A DNA stretch of 64,000 bases from Vibrio sp. CB1-14 (GTDB lineage: Bacteria > Pseudomonadota > Gammaproteobacteria > Enterobacterales > Vibrionaceae), in contig NZ_CP115920.1 of NCBI RefSeq assembly GCF_040412085.2, positions 2,232,001-2,296,000 on the forward strand, written 5' to 3'. This document shows positions 52,153-62,050 of the stretch, in pieces (the first letter of the stretch is position 1; the number at the start of each line of letters is the position of its first letter). The notes below the pieces were generated by a model, which saw only the letters and a list, made by a program, of their open reading frames with translations, made no database searches and was not told the origin of the DNA. The translations under genes and the position numbers were made by a program.

Positions 52153-52482
52153 TTAACCAGCCAAAATAGCTTGCTCTAAATCACTGTATACCTTAACGAT
52201 TTGATCGACTTTAGTAACTTTGAAAAGCTGCAATACCGGCGCACTCTCTGTAACGACAGAAATGTCCGATTGTTGGTGGTGCTTCTTAAATGCCATCAGT
52301 ACCCCAAGGGCACTACTGTCCATAAAACTCACATGGGTCAAGTCGAGTAATATGGGTTTATCGCCTGTCTCTGGCATATCATCAATAAAATCACGAAACT
52401 GGGTGACCAGTTTGGCGTCAAACCTAGCGGACTCGACCTCGATTACGGTCAGCGAGTCATTGCTGTACGTTGCAAAAGTCAT
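52153..52482 (-). CDS. STAS-domain protein (anti-sigma factor antagonist type)
   Basis: A 109-residue single STAS domain with the phosphorylation-site region DLTHVSFMDSSALGVLM (Ser about 56-57). Such proteins bind a kinase/anti-sigma partner and switch on dephosphorylation, but no partner gene is nearby, so the pathway is unknown. ATG at 52482 used; the frame opens two codons earlier. Stands alone upstream of tyrR. Confidence 0.85.
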   Translation of the reverse strand: MTFATYSNDSLTVIEVESARFDAKLVTQFRDFIDDMPETGDKPILLDLTHVSFMDSSALGVLMAFKKHHQQSDISVVTESAPVLQLFKVTKVDQIVKVYSDLEQAILAG

Positions 52483-52669
52483 AAACACCTCTCGCCAAGA
52501 TGTGTGCGGTACATTTAGTCTAATTTTTATTTATCTTCACTTATGAATATAGTCGCAATTCATTATTCGTACAGCATTCGACAACAAACAGTCCTTGTCG
52601 TCAATATTGATGTAGCTAAGACACGTTTTTTGGCGCAGAATACACAAAAAACATAAAGACCATACGATT

Positions 52670-53536
52670 TTGAACTATCGCGCTGAATTAATTTTAGTTT
52701 TCACTACACTGCTTGCTGGTGCCGGATGGGTATTCTCTAAAGAAGCCATTGTCGGATTGCCACCTTTCGGCTTTATTGGGTTGCGCTTTGTCTTTGCGTC
52801 GCTATTACTTCTGCCATTTTGTCTAAAAGCGCTTAAAGCGGCTCCTCTCGCCGACTGCTTACGAGCCCTCAGCGTCGGTGGATTTTTAGGCTGCGCCATT
52901 TTTAGCTGGATCTATGCGATTTCTATTAGTGACACGCTAGGTGAAGGCGCGTTTATCATGAGCCTTTCTATGCTCATCGTGCCGATCGTGGCTTGGATGC
53001 TGTTCAAAACTAAACCTATCCGTGCGTTTTGGCTATCACTACCTATCGCCATGGTTGGTTTATTCTTATTATCGTGGAAAGGAAGTTGGACATTTGATGC
53101 GAGCCAACTGTGGTTTTTGATTTCCGCCATCGGACTTGCGGTGCATTTTAACTTCAACAGCAAGTATTCAGTTCGGCTCTCACCGATCCTACTTGCTACG
53201 TTACAGTTATTTTCTACCGGCGTGCTTGGTCTGATCCTGTCCTACTTTACCGAGACTTGGCCAAGTGAAATTTCGACAACGACTTGGAAATGGTTTGGGC
53301 TTAGTGTCGTCCTAGCGACAAGCCTGCGTTACTTAATGCAGACCACAGGTCAGAAGCTGGCCAACCCAACCAACGCAGCGCTGCTGATGCTATTAGAGCC
53401 CATTTGGACGCTGATTTTGAGCGTGATGATATATCACGAGCCTATGCCGTTTAACAAAATACTTGGCTGTTCACTACTACTTGGCTCGCTCATTTTTTAT
53501 CGACTCAGTTCTATGATTCGCTTGCGAAAACGCTAA
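52670..53536 (+). CDS. EamA/DMT-family exporter, second copy
   Basis: A 288-residue protein with ten predicted helices and two EamA repeats (FTTLLAGAGWVFSKEAIVGLPPFGFIGLRF; late NPTNAALLMLLEPIWTLILS). Begins with TTG and a weak ribosome site. It is not closely similar to the EamA protein at 9451-10371. Substrate unknown. Neighbours are a STAS gene (opposite strand) and glpD (convergent). Confidence 0.82.
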   Translation: MNYRAELILVFTTLLAGAGWVFSKEAIVGLPPFGFIGLRFVFASLLLLPFCLKALKAAPLADCLRALSVGGFLGCAIFSWIYAISISDTLGEGAFIMSLSMLIVPIVAWMLFKTKPIRAFWLSLPIAMVGLFLLSWKGSWTFDASQLWFLISAIGLAVHFNFNSKYSVRLSPILLATLQLFSTGVLGLILSYFTETWPSEISTTTWKWFGLSVVLATSLRYLMQTTGQKLANPTNAALLMLLEPIWTLILSVMIYHEPMPFNKILGCSLLLGSLIFYRLSSMIRLRKR

Positions 53537-53538
53537 CC

Positions 53539-53563
53539 AAAAAAAAGCGCGCCTTGGCGCGCT
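53539..53563 (-). terminator. glpD terminator
   Basis: Stem AGCGCGCC (53546-53553) / GGCGCGCT (53556-53563) followed on the minus strand by a run of eight T. Confidence 0.85.
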
Positions 53564-53569
53564 CACCGT

Positions 53570-55102
53570 CTACTCTCCCGCACATTTCAGTATTGTAAGT
53601 CTTCGCGCAGAGATACATGTTGCGATGTACGCTGCAAGCTTCTCAGTTTGCAGTTCCGAGAACTCTAGTCCTAGCTTAGTTCTTCGCCACAATACATCAT
53701 CACAGCAGGTTGCCCATTCATTTTGCATCAGGTAATCAACTTCCGCTTGATAGAGTCCATGACCAAAATGTTCACCAAGCGCTTCATTTTCCGAAGCCCC
53801 AGCAACAATTTTCTCCAAGCTTGTACCGTAAGCCCGTACCCAGCGATTGATAAGATCAACATCAAGCCACGGATAGCGTTTCGCGGTTTTTTTCGCTAAG
53901 GCTTCTCTGGTAGAGAAGTTTCCGCCCGGCAGTATCGCCTCTTTTGTCCAAGGCGAGCCCATATGCGGGAAGAATGGCGCTAGCTTATCCACCGCCGCCT
54001 GTCCAAGTTTACGATACGTTGTGAGCTTGCCGCCAAAAATCGATAGCAATGGAGCGTCATCAAGCTCATCATCGAGCTCAATCGTGTAATCACGAGTTAC
54101 CGCTTGCGGATCATCTGATTCATCTTCGCACAGTGGTCTTACACCAGACCAATCCGACACTATGTCTTGTTTGTTGATTTTTGTTTTGAAGTGTTGGTTC
54201 ACTATTTCACACAAATAGTCCGTTTCGCTGTCATCAATCACCACCTTGCTCGGGTCGCCTTGATAATCCACATCCGTCGTACCAACCACAGAGTATTTAT
54301 CCATATAAGGGATGACGAAAACAATACGCTTGTCCTCGTTTTGCAAAATGTAGGCGTGATCGCCTTGGTACATGCGGGGAACAACAATGTGACTCCCTTT
54401 GACCAATCGGATGCTTCTTGGAGATGGTAAAGCCAGTTGGTCATCAAAAAAGCGGTCAACCCACGGGCCAGCTGCGTTAACTAAGGCTTTAGCTCGTAAC
54501 GACTGAGTTTCTCCAGTTAGATCATTACTGGTTTCAACAAGCCAGCCGTCTGCCAATCTGCGGGCTCCTGTGCATTTGGTTTGCGTCAATATCTCGGCTC
54601 CTTTCTCCGTTGCCAGCATGGCGTTAGCGACAACCAAACGCGCATCATCAACCGCACAGTCAGAGTACTCAAAACCAATTTTCATCTCTGGTAGAAGTGG
54701 ACTTTCATCGCCAGAAAATTTAACGCTATTGCTGCCAAGTAAAGACACTCGTTTTCCTAAGTGATCGTAAAGGAAAAGCCCAGCGCGTATCATCCACGCT
54801 GGACGCAGATGAGGGCGATGAGGTAACTGGAAGCGCAATGGGGCAACTAAGTGGGGAGCGTTTTTCAACAGCACTTCTCTTTCAGCTAATGCTTCTGACA
54901 CCAAACGAAACTCGTAATGTTCAAGGTATCTAAGCCCACCATGAATGAGTTTACTGCTGGCTGATGACGTAGCCGAAGCAAGATCGTTCATCTCAACCAG
55001 AGCGACATCCAATCCGCGCCCCGCTGCATCTGCAGCCACAGCCACACCATTAATACCGCCGCCTATAACTATTACGTCGTAATTGTTGTTCGATTCACCC
55101 AT
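53570..55102 (-). CDS. glpD: Aerobic glycerol-3-phosphate dehydrogenase
   Basis: Membrane-associated flavoprotein oxidising sn-glycerol 3-phosphate to dihydroxyacetone phosphate, passing electrons to quinone. The 510-residue protein has the FAD motif DVIVIGGGINGVAVAADAAGRG split over residues 9-30, the glpD signature SSASSKLIHGGLRYLE and the C-terminal GKLTTYRKL. GGAGG lies before the ATG. Divergent from glpK over two GlpR operators. Confidence 0.95.
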   Translation of the reverse strand: MGESNNNYDVIVIGGGINGVAVAADAAGRGLDVALVEMNDLASATSSASSKLIHGGLRYLEHYEFRLVSEALAEREVLLKNAPHLVAPLRFQLPHRPHLRPAWMIRAGLFLYDHLGKRVSLLGSNSVKFSGDESPLLPEMKIGFEYSDCAVDDARLVVANAMLATEKGAEILTQTKCTGARRLADGWLVETSNDLTGETQSLRAKALVNAAGPWVDRFFDDQLALPSPRSIRLVKGSHIVVPRMYQGDHAYILQNEDKRIVFVIPYMDKYSVVGTTDVDYQGDPSKVVIDDSETDYLCEIVNQHFKTKINKQDIVSDWSGVRPLCEDESDDPQAVTRDYTIELDDELDDAPLLSIFGGKLTTYRKLGQAAVDKLAPFFPHMGSPWTKEAILPGGNFSTREALAKKTAKRYPWLDVDLINRWVRAYGTSLEKIVAGASENEALGEHFGHGLYQAEVDYLMQNEWATCCDDVLWRRTKLGLEFSELQTEKLAAYIATCISARRLTILKCAGE

Positions 55103-55156
55103 CCCCGATTGCCTCCGTTAGTTTCGCCATTCAATGAGCACATACGAACAATATAA

Positions 55157-55172
55157 TGTTCGAAAACGAACA
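55157..55172. promoter_or_regulatory. GlpR operator next to glpD
   Basis: TGTTCGAAAACGAACA is a perfect dyad that matches the GlpR pattern TTCG-N4-CGAA with flanking AT. It lies 55 bp upstream of the glpD start. Confidence 0.8.
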
Positions 55173-55310
55173 ATGCGAGCATTTTGATAGCAAAATGTTA
55201 AATTTGTTCATTTCTATCACTTTGCTCACACATTCTTCGTCCTGCTTTGAATATTATTATCAACACCACTATTATCATCCAATATTGTTCTCTGTATCGC
55301 TTTCGACTCA

Positions 55311-55326
55311 TGGTCGAAAACGAACA
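55311..55326. promoter_or_regulatory. GlpR operator next to glpK
   Basis: TGGTCGAAAACGAACA differs from the site near glpD by one base in the left arm. It is 42 bp before the glpK start, so one GlpR site guards each divergent gene. Confidence 0.75.
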
Positions 55327-55368
55327 GATTCTTTCATTAACACTCATCGATAGATAGACGGATACTCT

Positions 55369-56859
55369 ATGAATAACAAAAACGTCATCATCGCTCTCGA
55401 CCAAGGCACCACCAGCTCACGAGCGATCGTCTTTGATCATGACGCCAATGTCATCACAACTTCTCAACGCGAATTCACTCAAATCTACCCGCAACCAGGT
55501 TGGGTTGAGCATGACCCCATGGAAATTTGGGCAACACAACGCTCATCGCTGACCGAAGCCCTTGCCCAAGCAGATATTGGCAGTGATCAAGTCGCCGCAA
55601 TTGGCATTACCAATCAAAGAGAAACCACTATCGTCTGGGATAAAAATTCCGGACAACCCATCTACAACGCTATCGTTTGGCAATGTCGCCGCACTGCTGA
55701 TTACTGTGACAAACTCAAAGCCAATGGCCACGAGCAAATGATTCAAGACAAAACGGGCTTAGTCGTGGATGCGTATTTCTCCGCATCAAAAGTGGCGTGG
55801 ATACTGGACAACGTAGAAGGTGCGCGCGAAAAGGCCGATAACGATGAACTGCTCTTCGGTACGGTCGATACCTGGTTAGTTTGGAAACTTACCCACGGTA
55901 AAGCGCATGTGACTGACGTGAGTAACGCTTCAAGAACCATGCTATTCAACATTCATACCCTAGACTGGGATGAAGAATTACTCGACCTCTTTGATATTCC
56001 GCGAACCATGTTGCCAAGTGTAAAGTCATCGAGCGAAATCTACGGCCATACACAAATAGGCGGTGGCAGCCATGCTATTGCCATTAGTGGTATCGCCGGG
56101 GACCAACAAGCTGCGCTGTTTGGCCAGCAATGTGTCAAAAAAGGCATGGTGAAGAACACCTATGGCACGGGTTGCTTTTTGCTGATGAACACTGGGAGCA
56201 AGCCAGTTAAATCTCAACATGGTCTACTCACTACAGTAGGCTATCAAATCGGCGATGAAGTCACGTATGCCCTTGAAGGCAGCGTATTTATGGGTGGTGC
56301 AACAATTCAATGGCTGCGAGACGAGTTAGGGTTGATTCGTGATGCCAAAGACACGGCGTATTTTGCCCAGCAAGTGGACAGCTCAAACGGTGTTTATTTA
56401 GTGCCAGCATTTGTCGGGCTGGGTGCGCCTTATTGGGATCCTCATGCGAGAGGCAGCTTAGTTGGCTTAACCCGAGGGACTAATCGCAATCACATTATTC
56501 GCGCAGCACTGGAAGCTATAGCTTATCAAAGTAAAGATGTGTTACTGGCAATGGAAGAAGACTCAGGCATCAAACTCAATCAAATACGAGTCGATGGCGG
56601 CGCTGTCGCCAATGATTTTTTGATGCAATTTCAATCCGACATCATGGGTAGCAAAGTGGTTCGTCCAATGGTTCGTGAGTCAACAGCTCTGGGAGCTGCC
56701 ATGCTTGCTGGACTCGCCGTTGGCTATTGGAACAACCAAGAAGAACTCGCTGATAAAAAGGAGATCGAGCGAACCTTTAGTCCTGAATTAGAACGCGAAA
56801 AACGTGAGACCCTTTACGACGGTTGGTTGACGGCTATTGGGCGAACGAAAACTCATTAG
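55369..56859 (+). CDS. glpK: Glycerol kinase
   Basis: Phosphorylates glycerol with ATP to sn-glycerol 3-phosphate. The 496-residue FGGY-family enzyme has [13 protein letters not shown] (11-23 region), [21 protein letters not shown], the glycerol-binding Asp in [12 protein letters not shown], and the C-terminal [19 protein letters not shown] with [10 protein letters not shown]. Normal length. glpF is not adjacent here. Terminated just after the stop. Confidence 0.96.
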   Translation: MNNKNVIIALDQGTTSSRAIVFDHDANVITTSQREFTQIYPQPGWVEHDPMEIWATQRSSLTEALAQADIGSDQVAAIGITNQRETTIVWDKNSGQPIYNAIVWQCRRTADYCDKLKANGHEQMIQDKTGLVVDAYFSASKVAWILDNVEGAREKADNDELLFGTVDTWLVWKLTHGKAHVTDVSNASRTMLFNIHTLDWDEELLDLFDIPRTMLPSVKSSSEIYGHTQIGGGSHAIAISGIAGDQQAALFGQQCVKKGMVKNTYGTGCFLLMNTGSKPVKSQHGLLTTVGYQIGDEVTYALEGSVFMGGATIQWLRDELGLIRDAKDTAYFAQQVDSSNGVYLVPAFVGLGAPYWDPHARGSLVGLTRGTNRNHIIRAALEAIAYQSKDVLLAMEEDSGIKLNQIRVDGGAVANDFLMQFQSDIMGSKVVRPMVRESTALGAAMLAGLAVGYWNNQEELADKKEIERTFSPELEREKRETLYDGWLTAIGRTKTH

Positions 56860-56878
56860 GCTTAGCCCTACAATAATA

Positions 56879-56902
56879 ACGCACCGCCTGGTGCGTTTTT
56901 TT
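56879..56902 (+). terminator. glpK terminator
   Basis: Stem ACGCACC / GGTGCGT with loop GCCT and a run of seven T. Confidence 0.88.
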
Positions 56903-57053
56903 ACGCCTCTGCACCTGATTCAATGCCTATCTTCGAACCAAAAATGCATAAACAACAGTTGCAAACGCAACTATTGCAATGTAGTATACCTGCTATTAAA
57001 TGATGACCATGGTCATCACTTTCTATTCAACAGTTATAAGTGGGACGATTGGC

Positions 57054-57500
57054 ATGAAAAAAACGCTATCAATAATACACCGCACTGCGGCTTTAACGGC
57101 CTTTCTTTTGATTTCGTCATTTTTTCTAAGCACGGTTATGGTCGAAATCTTTGGTGGATACAACGCCATTCTAACGGTTAAGACCTACATTTGTTACGCG
57201 GTGTGGCTACTCATCCCAGCTATGGCGACAGCTGGAATTACTGGTACGAAACTGGCTCCAAAAGCAACAAAAGGACTCGTTGGTGCCAAGAAAAAGCGTA
57301 TGCCGTTTGTTGCGGCTAATGGTCTTCTGATTTTACTTCCTGCCGCTATCTATCTTCAGCACCTAGCGAGTATCGGAAGTTTCAATACAACCTTCTACGT
57401 GATACAGGCAATCGAACTTGTAGCAGGTCTTACCAATCTTACGCTCATGGGGCTCAACATTCGTGACGGAGTGAAGATGACTCGCGCTCGTTCGGCATAA
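57054..57500 (+). CDS. Small four-helix membrane protein of unknown function
   Basis: A 148-residue inner-membrane protein with about four helices (about 9-27, 38-60, 81-97, 108-130) and a basic loop (TKLAPKATKGLVGAKKKRMP) that should face the cytoplasm. No domain recognised with confidence; the pattern is reminiscent of small cytochrome b561-like or DUF-type membrane proteins but heme ligands are limited to one conserved-looking His (IIHRTAALTAF). ATG at 57054 chosen; the frame opens at 57000. Confidence 0.7.
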   Translation: MKKTLSIIHRTAALTAFLLISSFFLSTVMVEIFGGYNAILTVKTYICYAVWLLIPAMATAGITGTKLAPKATKGLVGAKKKRMPFVAANGLLILLPAAIYLQHLASIGSFNTTFYVIQAIELVAGLTNLTLMGLNIRDGVKMTRARSA

Positions 57501-57641
57501 CTATCTGAAAAGAAACTAGAGAATCGGCACTAAACGGTGGTGTTTTCACACGAAAACCGCTAAGTTCAGCGAGCGCTGTCAGAGTAACAGCGCGTCGATT
57601 CTATTGTTAAATGTACTGTTATTCTTCACGGATGCTTGAAT

Positions 57642-58943
57642 ATGACCCAAACTTCCCCTGCTTTTATTGATGGCGGTTTAAAATATACCCCTCACTACTT
57701 TACGGTTCCTCTCGACTACCAAGACTCTGCAAAAGGTTCGTTGCAACTCTTCGCGAGAGAAGTCACTCTCGCCAAAGACAACGCCAAAAAGCCCTGGCTG
57801 GTCTTTTTTCAAGGCGGCCCTGGCTTTCCATCTCCGCGCCCCAATGGTCAGAGCGGCTGGCTAAAACGGGCTTTGCAGGACTATCGCGTATTGCTGCTTG
57901 ACCAGCGGGGCACAGGGAACAGTAGTGTTGTTAGTCACCAGACCTTGGCACACCTTTCTCCAAGTGACCAAGCTGACTATTTAAGCTATTTCCGTGCAGA
58001 TAACATCGTTCGGGATGCTGAATTTATTCGTCAGGCTTTTGGAGTTACCCAATGGTCTATCTTAGGGCAAAGCTTTGGCGGTTTTTGCTCTCTGACCTAC
58101 CTGTCACTGTTTCCGGACAGTCTGAGCCGTGCCTACATAACTGGCGGCGTACCCTCAATAGAACGACATCCTGATGATGTCTACAACGCTACGTTCAAGC
58201 GTACCAAAGAGAAAAACCAACAGTTTTTCCATCAGTTCCCACATGCCCAATCGCTCTGCAAAAAAATTGCTAACCATCTGGCGACAAACAAGGTGACTTT
58301 ACCGAATGGGCAGGTTTTCACCGTGGAACAATTTCAGCAAATCGGGATTAATTTTGGAGTCAGCGATACCTTCCTTCCAACCTATTACTCTCTTGAAAAT
58401 GCGTTCATTGAAGTGGATGGAAAGCCAACATTACGTTACGAATTCCTGAATGAAATGCTGGCGCAACAGGCATTTCAAACCAACCCTATTTATGCGCTTT
58501 TGCACGAGTCCATTTATTGCCAAGGCTTTGCATCAAATTGGTCTGCTGATCGCGTTAGGCAACAGCACGATGAGTTTAATTGCCAACCGGGCGACGACTG
58601 TTTCTATTTCACCGGCGAAATGGTATTCCCGTGGATGTTTGAGCAATACCAATGCTTAGAACCCCTTAAAGATGCCGCCAACCTACTCGCAGAAAAAGCG
58701 GATTGGGGCTCGCTATACAATGCAGAAGTATTGGCAAACAACCGAGTTCCCGTAAGTTGCGCCGTGTACGCTGACGATATGTTTGTTGAGATGGATATCA
58801 GCCGGGAAACACTCGCTAAAATCCCCAATTCAAAAGCTTGGATCACCAACGAATATGAACATAACGGGTTGCGAGCAGATGGCGAGCGCATTCTAGACAA
58901 GTTGATCGAAATGGGTGATCACATCCATTACTGTCAGCAATAG
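57642..58943 (+). CDS. Alpha/beta hydrolase, prolyl aminopeptidase-like (S33 family)
   Basis: A 433-residue cytoplasmic serine peptidase. The oxyanion-hole motif FFQGGPGFPSP, LLLDQRGTG and the nucleophile elbow GQSFGGF (Ser about 144) are clear, with the acid in YADDMF and the catalytic His in YEHNGLR. Length is that of the long prolyl iminopeptidase subgroup that releases N-terminal Pro or hydroxy-Pro. Its neighbour LysR gene is convergent with it (1 bp gap), so it probably runs alone. Confidence 0.87.
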   Translation: MTQTSPAFIDGGLKYTPHYFTVPLDYQDSAKGSLQLFAREVTLAKDNAKKPWLVFFQGGPGFPSPRPNGQSGWLKRALQDYRVLLLDQRGTGNSSVVSHQTLAHLSPSDQADYLSYFRADNIVRDAEFIRQAFGVTQWSILGQSFGGFCSLTYLSLFPDSLSRAYITGGVPSIERHPDDVYNATFKRTKEKNQQFFHQFPHAQSLCKKIANHLATNKVTLPNGQVFTVEQFQQIGINFGVSDTFLPTYYSLENAFIEVDGKPTLRYEFLNEMLAQQAFQTNPIYALLHESIYCQGFASNWSADRVRQQHDEFNCQPGDDCFYFTGEMVFPWMFEQYQCLEPLKDAANLLAEKADWGSLYNAEVLANNRVPVSCAVYADDMFVEMDISRETLAKIPNSKAWITNEYEHNGLRADGERILDKLIEMGDHIHYCQQ

Positions 58944-58944
58944 G

Positions 58945-59841
58945 CTAGTTCAACGTCGACTGGCTCTGTTCTTTAAGCCAGTCTTTGAATAATCTTGTAT
59001 ACGGGTCGTCGAATTGGGTAATGATAAAGTACCCAGCATGAGCCGCTATCGGTGCAAAAGGGGCGATCAGTCGTCCCTGTTCGATCTCATTCCCTAGTAA
59101 CGCTTGTCTCGCTAACGCAACGCCTACACCCGCCTCCGCTGCTGACATGGCCATATCGGTTCGATTGAAAAAGTGTCCTTTATTGGTCTCGATGTCCAGT
59201 CTTTGTTCAGAAGCCCAGTATTGCCATTCATAGTCCTTTGGCACTCCCTGCCACGGCATTATGTCGTGGAGTAATGTCACCTGCTGCCATGCCTCGCTCC
59301 CTTGCTGCAGCCCTGGGTATTTAGCCAGATAATCGCGACTCAACACAGGAATTAGCCACTCCTCCATCAGCAGTTCAGCCTCTGAACGCTTATAGGGCAT
59401 CGGCCCATAATCAATAGCGATATCAAAGTCCCGATTGTCGCTGTCCACCAGCGCCCCTTCTGCTAAGGTATGGGTCTGGACGTCTGGATAGCGACGATGA
59501 AAGTCCTCGAGTCTGGGCACTAACCACTTAAAAGCAAACGAGGGAGTTAATTTGAGCCTGATCTGTTTACGTTCAGAAACACGAGTTAGTTGGAATACAT
59601 TTTCCTCAATAGCGGCTAAGTGATGACTTGTGGCTTCCACTAACCGATTACCCTGCTCCGTTAATCGTATTCCACGAGCATGGCGTTCAAATACACTAAA
59701 ACCTAACTTATCCTCTACCTGTTGCAATTGCTGACTTACTGCACCGACTGTTAGATTGAGTTGCTTTGCTGCACTGGTAATACTGGTATGTCGAGCAACA
59801 ACACAAACTAAGTTCACCCCATTTAACAATGCTGACTTCAT
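58945..59841 (-). CDS. LysR-family regulator (GcvA-like), probable dadA regulator
   Basis: A 298-residue LysR protein with HTH (TSITSAAKQLNLTVGAVSQQLQQVE, about 19-43) and a GcvA/AmpR-type effector domain (RLKLTPSFAFKWLVPRLEDFHRRYPD). Divergent from the D-amino acid dehydrogenase gene with a ~100 bp gap, the classical arrangement for a local activator. Effector unknown; a D- or L-amino acid is likely. Confidence 0.87.
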   Translation of the reverse strand: MKSALLNGVNLVCVVARHTSITSAAKQLNLTVGAVSQQLQQVEDKLGFSVFERHARGIRLTEQGNRLVEATSHHLAAIEENVFQLTRVSERKQIRLKLTPSFAFKWLVPRLEDFHRRYPDVQTHTLAEGALVDSDNRDFDIAIDYGPMPYKRSEAELLMEEWLIPVLSRDYLAKYPGLQQGSEAWQQVTLLHDIMPWQGVPKDYEWQYWASEQRLDIETNKGHFFNRTDMAMSAAEAGVGVALARQALLGNEIEQGRLIAPFAPIAAHAGYFIITQFDDPYTRLFKDWLKEQSQSTLN

Positions 59842-59945
59842 TTCGAGCCTTTAATATTTCTAAAATCTGCTATTAATTCTTATCGATTGTTAACCAAATG
59901 TAAATTAACCATTCTAGGTAAAATTTAAAAGTGCGAGAAGCGATA

Positions 59946-61193
59946 GTGAAAGTCATTGTATTGGGAAGCGGAGTCATTGGACTCACTAGTGCGTGGTATT
60001 TGTCTCAGGCAGGCTTTGAGGTAACGGTTGTCGACAGGCAGTCTAGAGCTGGCGAGGAAACCAGTTTCGCCAATGCAGGACAAATTTCCTATGGGTATTC
60101 TTCACCTTGGGCTGCACCAGGTATTCCCTCCAAGGCCATTAAATGGCTATTTGAGCAACACGCGCCACTTAAGATAAAACCGAGTTTGAGCCCAGAGCTT
60201 TTTCGCTGGGCAACCCAGATGCTGATCAACTGTCAGCTGGGCAGGTACAAACTGAATAAATCCCGAATGCTGACCATTGCCAATCGAAGCCGTCGATGTC
60301 TGGCGCAGCTAAATCAAGACCACACTCTCCAATACCAAGGGCGAACACAAGGAACATTACAAATTTTCCGCTCTCAACAGCAACTTGATGCCATTGAGAA
60401 AGACATAGCGCTATTGACTGAAAGCGGAACTCGATTCCAGCTGTTTGATACCCAGCAGTGCTTGAAACAAGAGCCGGGGCTCGCAAATATGCTTGGGGAT
60501 TTGGTTGGCGGACTTTACTTGCCCGACGATGAGACGGGCGACTGTTACCTTTTCTGCCAGCAACTGCAGAAGATGGCGGAGCAATCAGGTGTTAAATTCC
60601 TATTCGATACCCACATCAACACCCTAATAACTGAGCAGCGCCGTGTCGTCGGTGTCACCACCTCAAACGGTACCATCACTGGAGAGCACTTTGTGGTGGC
60701 ACTCGGCAGTTACTCAAAGGCTCTACTGCAACCCCATGGTATTGATCTGCCCATTTATCCGGTCAAAGGCTACTCATTAACTTTACCAATCATCGAACCA
60801 AGCCACGCGCCGTCGTCGACCATCATGGATGAGACCTTTAAAGTAGCCGTCACCCGTTTTGATGACCGAATTCGCGTTGCGGGCACTGCAGAGTTAGCCG
60901 GATTTGATCCCGCACTTCCCGACAAACGTTTAGCGACTCTAAACCACGTAGTCAGCGACTTGTTTCCTCAAGGCGTAGATTTGGCGAGCGCAGATTACTG
61001 GACAGGGTTTCGCCCGATGACGCCAGACGGAACGCCAATCATCGGTAAAACTCCGCTGACCAACCTTTATACGAATACCGGACATGGCACATTAGGTTGG
61101 ACGATGGCCTGTGGTTCCGCCGATATTCTCACCGAGCTGATTGCTTCAAATGGAAAACAAGAATTACCCGAACTGAGCATCGAGCGATATTAG
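59946..61193 (+). CDS. dadA: D-amino acid dehydrogenase (small subunit type)
   Basis: FAD-dependent membrane-linked dehydrogenase that oxidises D-amino acids (classically D-alanine) to 2-oxo acids. The 415-residue protein begins with the FAD motif VIVLGSGVIGLTSAWYLSQAG split as residues 3-22, then GQISYGYSSPWAAPGIP, and ends with WTGFRPMTPDGTPIIG and NTGHGTLGWTMACGSA, all DadA hallmarks. GTG start at 59946 with AGAAG six bases before; a GTG at 59931 is also in frame. No alanine racemase gene (dadX) follows; a convergent HAD gene overlaps its 3' end by 4 bp. Confidence 0.9.
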   Translation: MKVIVLGSGVIGLTSAWYLSQAGFEVTVVDRQSRAGEETSFANAGQISYGYSSPWAAPGIPSKAIKWLFEQHAPLKIKPSLSPELFRWATQMLINCQLGRYKLNKSRMLTIANRSRRCLAQLNQDHTLQYQGRTQGTLQIFRSQQQLDAIEKDIALLTESGTRFQLFDTQQCLKQEPGLANMLGDLVGGLYLPDDETGDCYLFCQQLQKMAEQSGVKFLFDTHINTLITEQRRVVGVTTSNGTITGEHFVVALGSYSKALLQPHGIDLPIYPVKGYSLTLPIIEPSHAPSSTIMDETFKVAVTRFDDRIRVAGTAELAGFDPALPDKRLATLNHVVSDLFPQGVDLASADYWTGFRPMTPDGTPIIGKTPLTNLYTNTGHGTLGWTMACGSADILTELIASNGKQELPELSIERY

Positions 61194-61855
61194 CGGGTTA
61201 GGTAACTACCTGACAGCTCTTGGTATACCTCAAATAGTGAGGTTCTAGTTTGCACATTCAGTGCTTTAACATCCTCACATGGTGCAACCAAGTCTGGCAC
61301 TTGGTAAGTATGCATAGCTGCCGCCACGGCGGCTTTGACGCCGTTATTGGAATCTTCAAACGCCAAACAATGCTCTGAAGCAACGCCAAGTCGCTTAGCC
61401 GCTAAGTGGTAGATTTCTGGATCTGGTTTGCCACGCGTCACCTCACATCCAGTCGCTAAACAGTTAAAGTAGCCGTCCAAGCCCGCGAGCTTAAGTTTCT
61501 TTTCAGCGACATCACGATGAGTAGAGGTCGCAACAGCAATTGGAATGTTCTTGGAGGCTAACCAATCTAGCAGCTCAATAACGCCGTGCTTTTTGGGAAT
61601 TGCTTGATGGAATACAACGCTTGTGTAACGCTGGCGCCACTCTTCATTGATCACTTTATAGTCAATAATTCCAGCATATGCCTCGCCTAATTTGGCGTGA
61701 ATGGTTTTTGAATTACAGCCGATAATCGACAAATACTTCTCTTCAAGAAATGGCACCCCTAACGCTTCACAAGCTTTCTCAAAGATACCTTTGCAGACGT
61801 TTTCTGTATCCAACAGCAATCCGTCCATGTCGAAAATCGCAGCTTTAAAATTCAT
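61190..61855 (-). CDS. HAD-family sugar-phosphatase/phosphomutase-like protein
   Basis: A 221-residue cytoplasmic HAD hydrolase: motif I FDMDGLLLDTE (8-18), motif II Thr in VATSTHRD, motif III Lys in TRGKPDPEIY and motif IV FEDSNNGVKAA. The Gly-Leu-Leu-Leu cap region places it among the beta-phosphoglucomutase/YniC group that dephosphorylates sugar phosphates. Start at 61855 (AGAGAG upstream); an in-frame ATG at 61882 is possible. Confidence 0.87.
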   Translation of the reverse strand: MNFKAAIFDMDGLLLDTENVCKGIFEKACEALGVPFLEEKYLSIIGCNSKTIHAKLGEAYAGIIDYKVINEEWRQRYTSVVFHQAIPKKHGVIELLDWLASKNIPIAVATSTHRDVAEKKLKLAGLDGYFNCLATGCEVTRGKPDPEIYHLAAKRLGVASEHCLAFEDSNNGVKAAVAAAMHTYQVPDLVAPCEDVKALNVQTRTSLFEVYQELSGSYLTR

Positions 61856-62050
61856 TTCTCTCTCTTTTTCCAATGCATCCAAATAAGGCCAACACCTTTA
61901 TCTGAGCGCATTGTGCCGTATCCGAGTGAATATTGCCAAGTAAATAGCGGCACAGATTCGTGTAAGGATATAACCAAGTATCCTCGCTGCACGCATGGAC
62001 TTCAGTATATAATCGACATGAAAAAGGTACATTGAATCAAAGGAATAGTT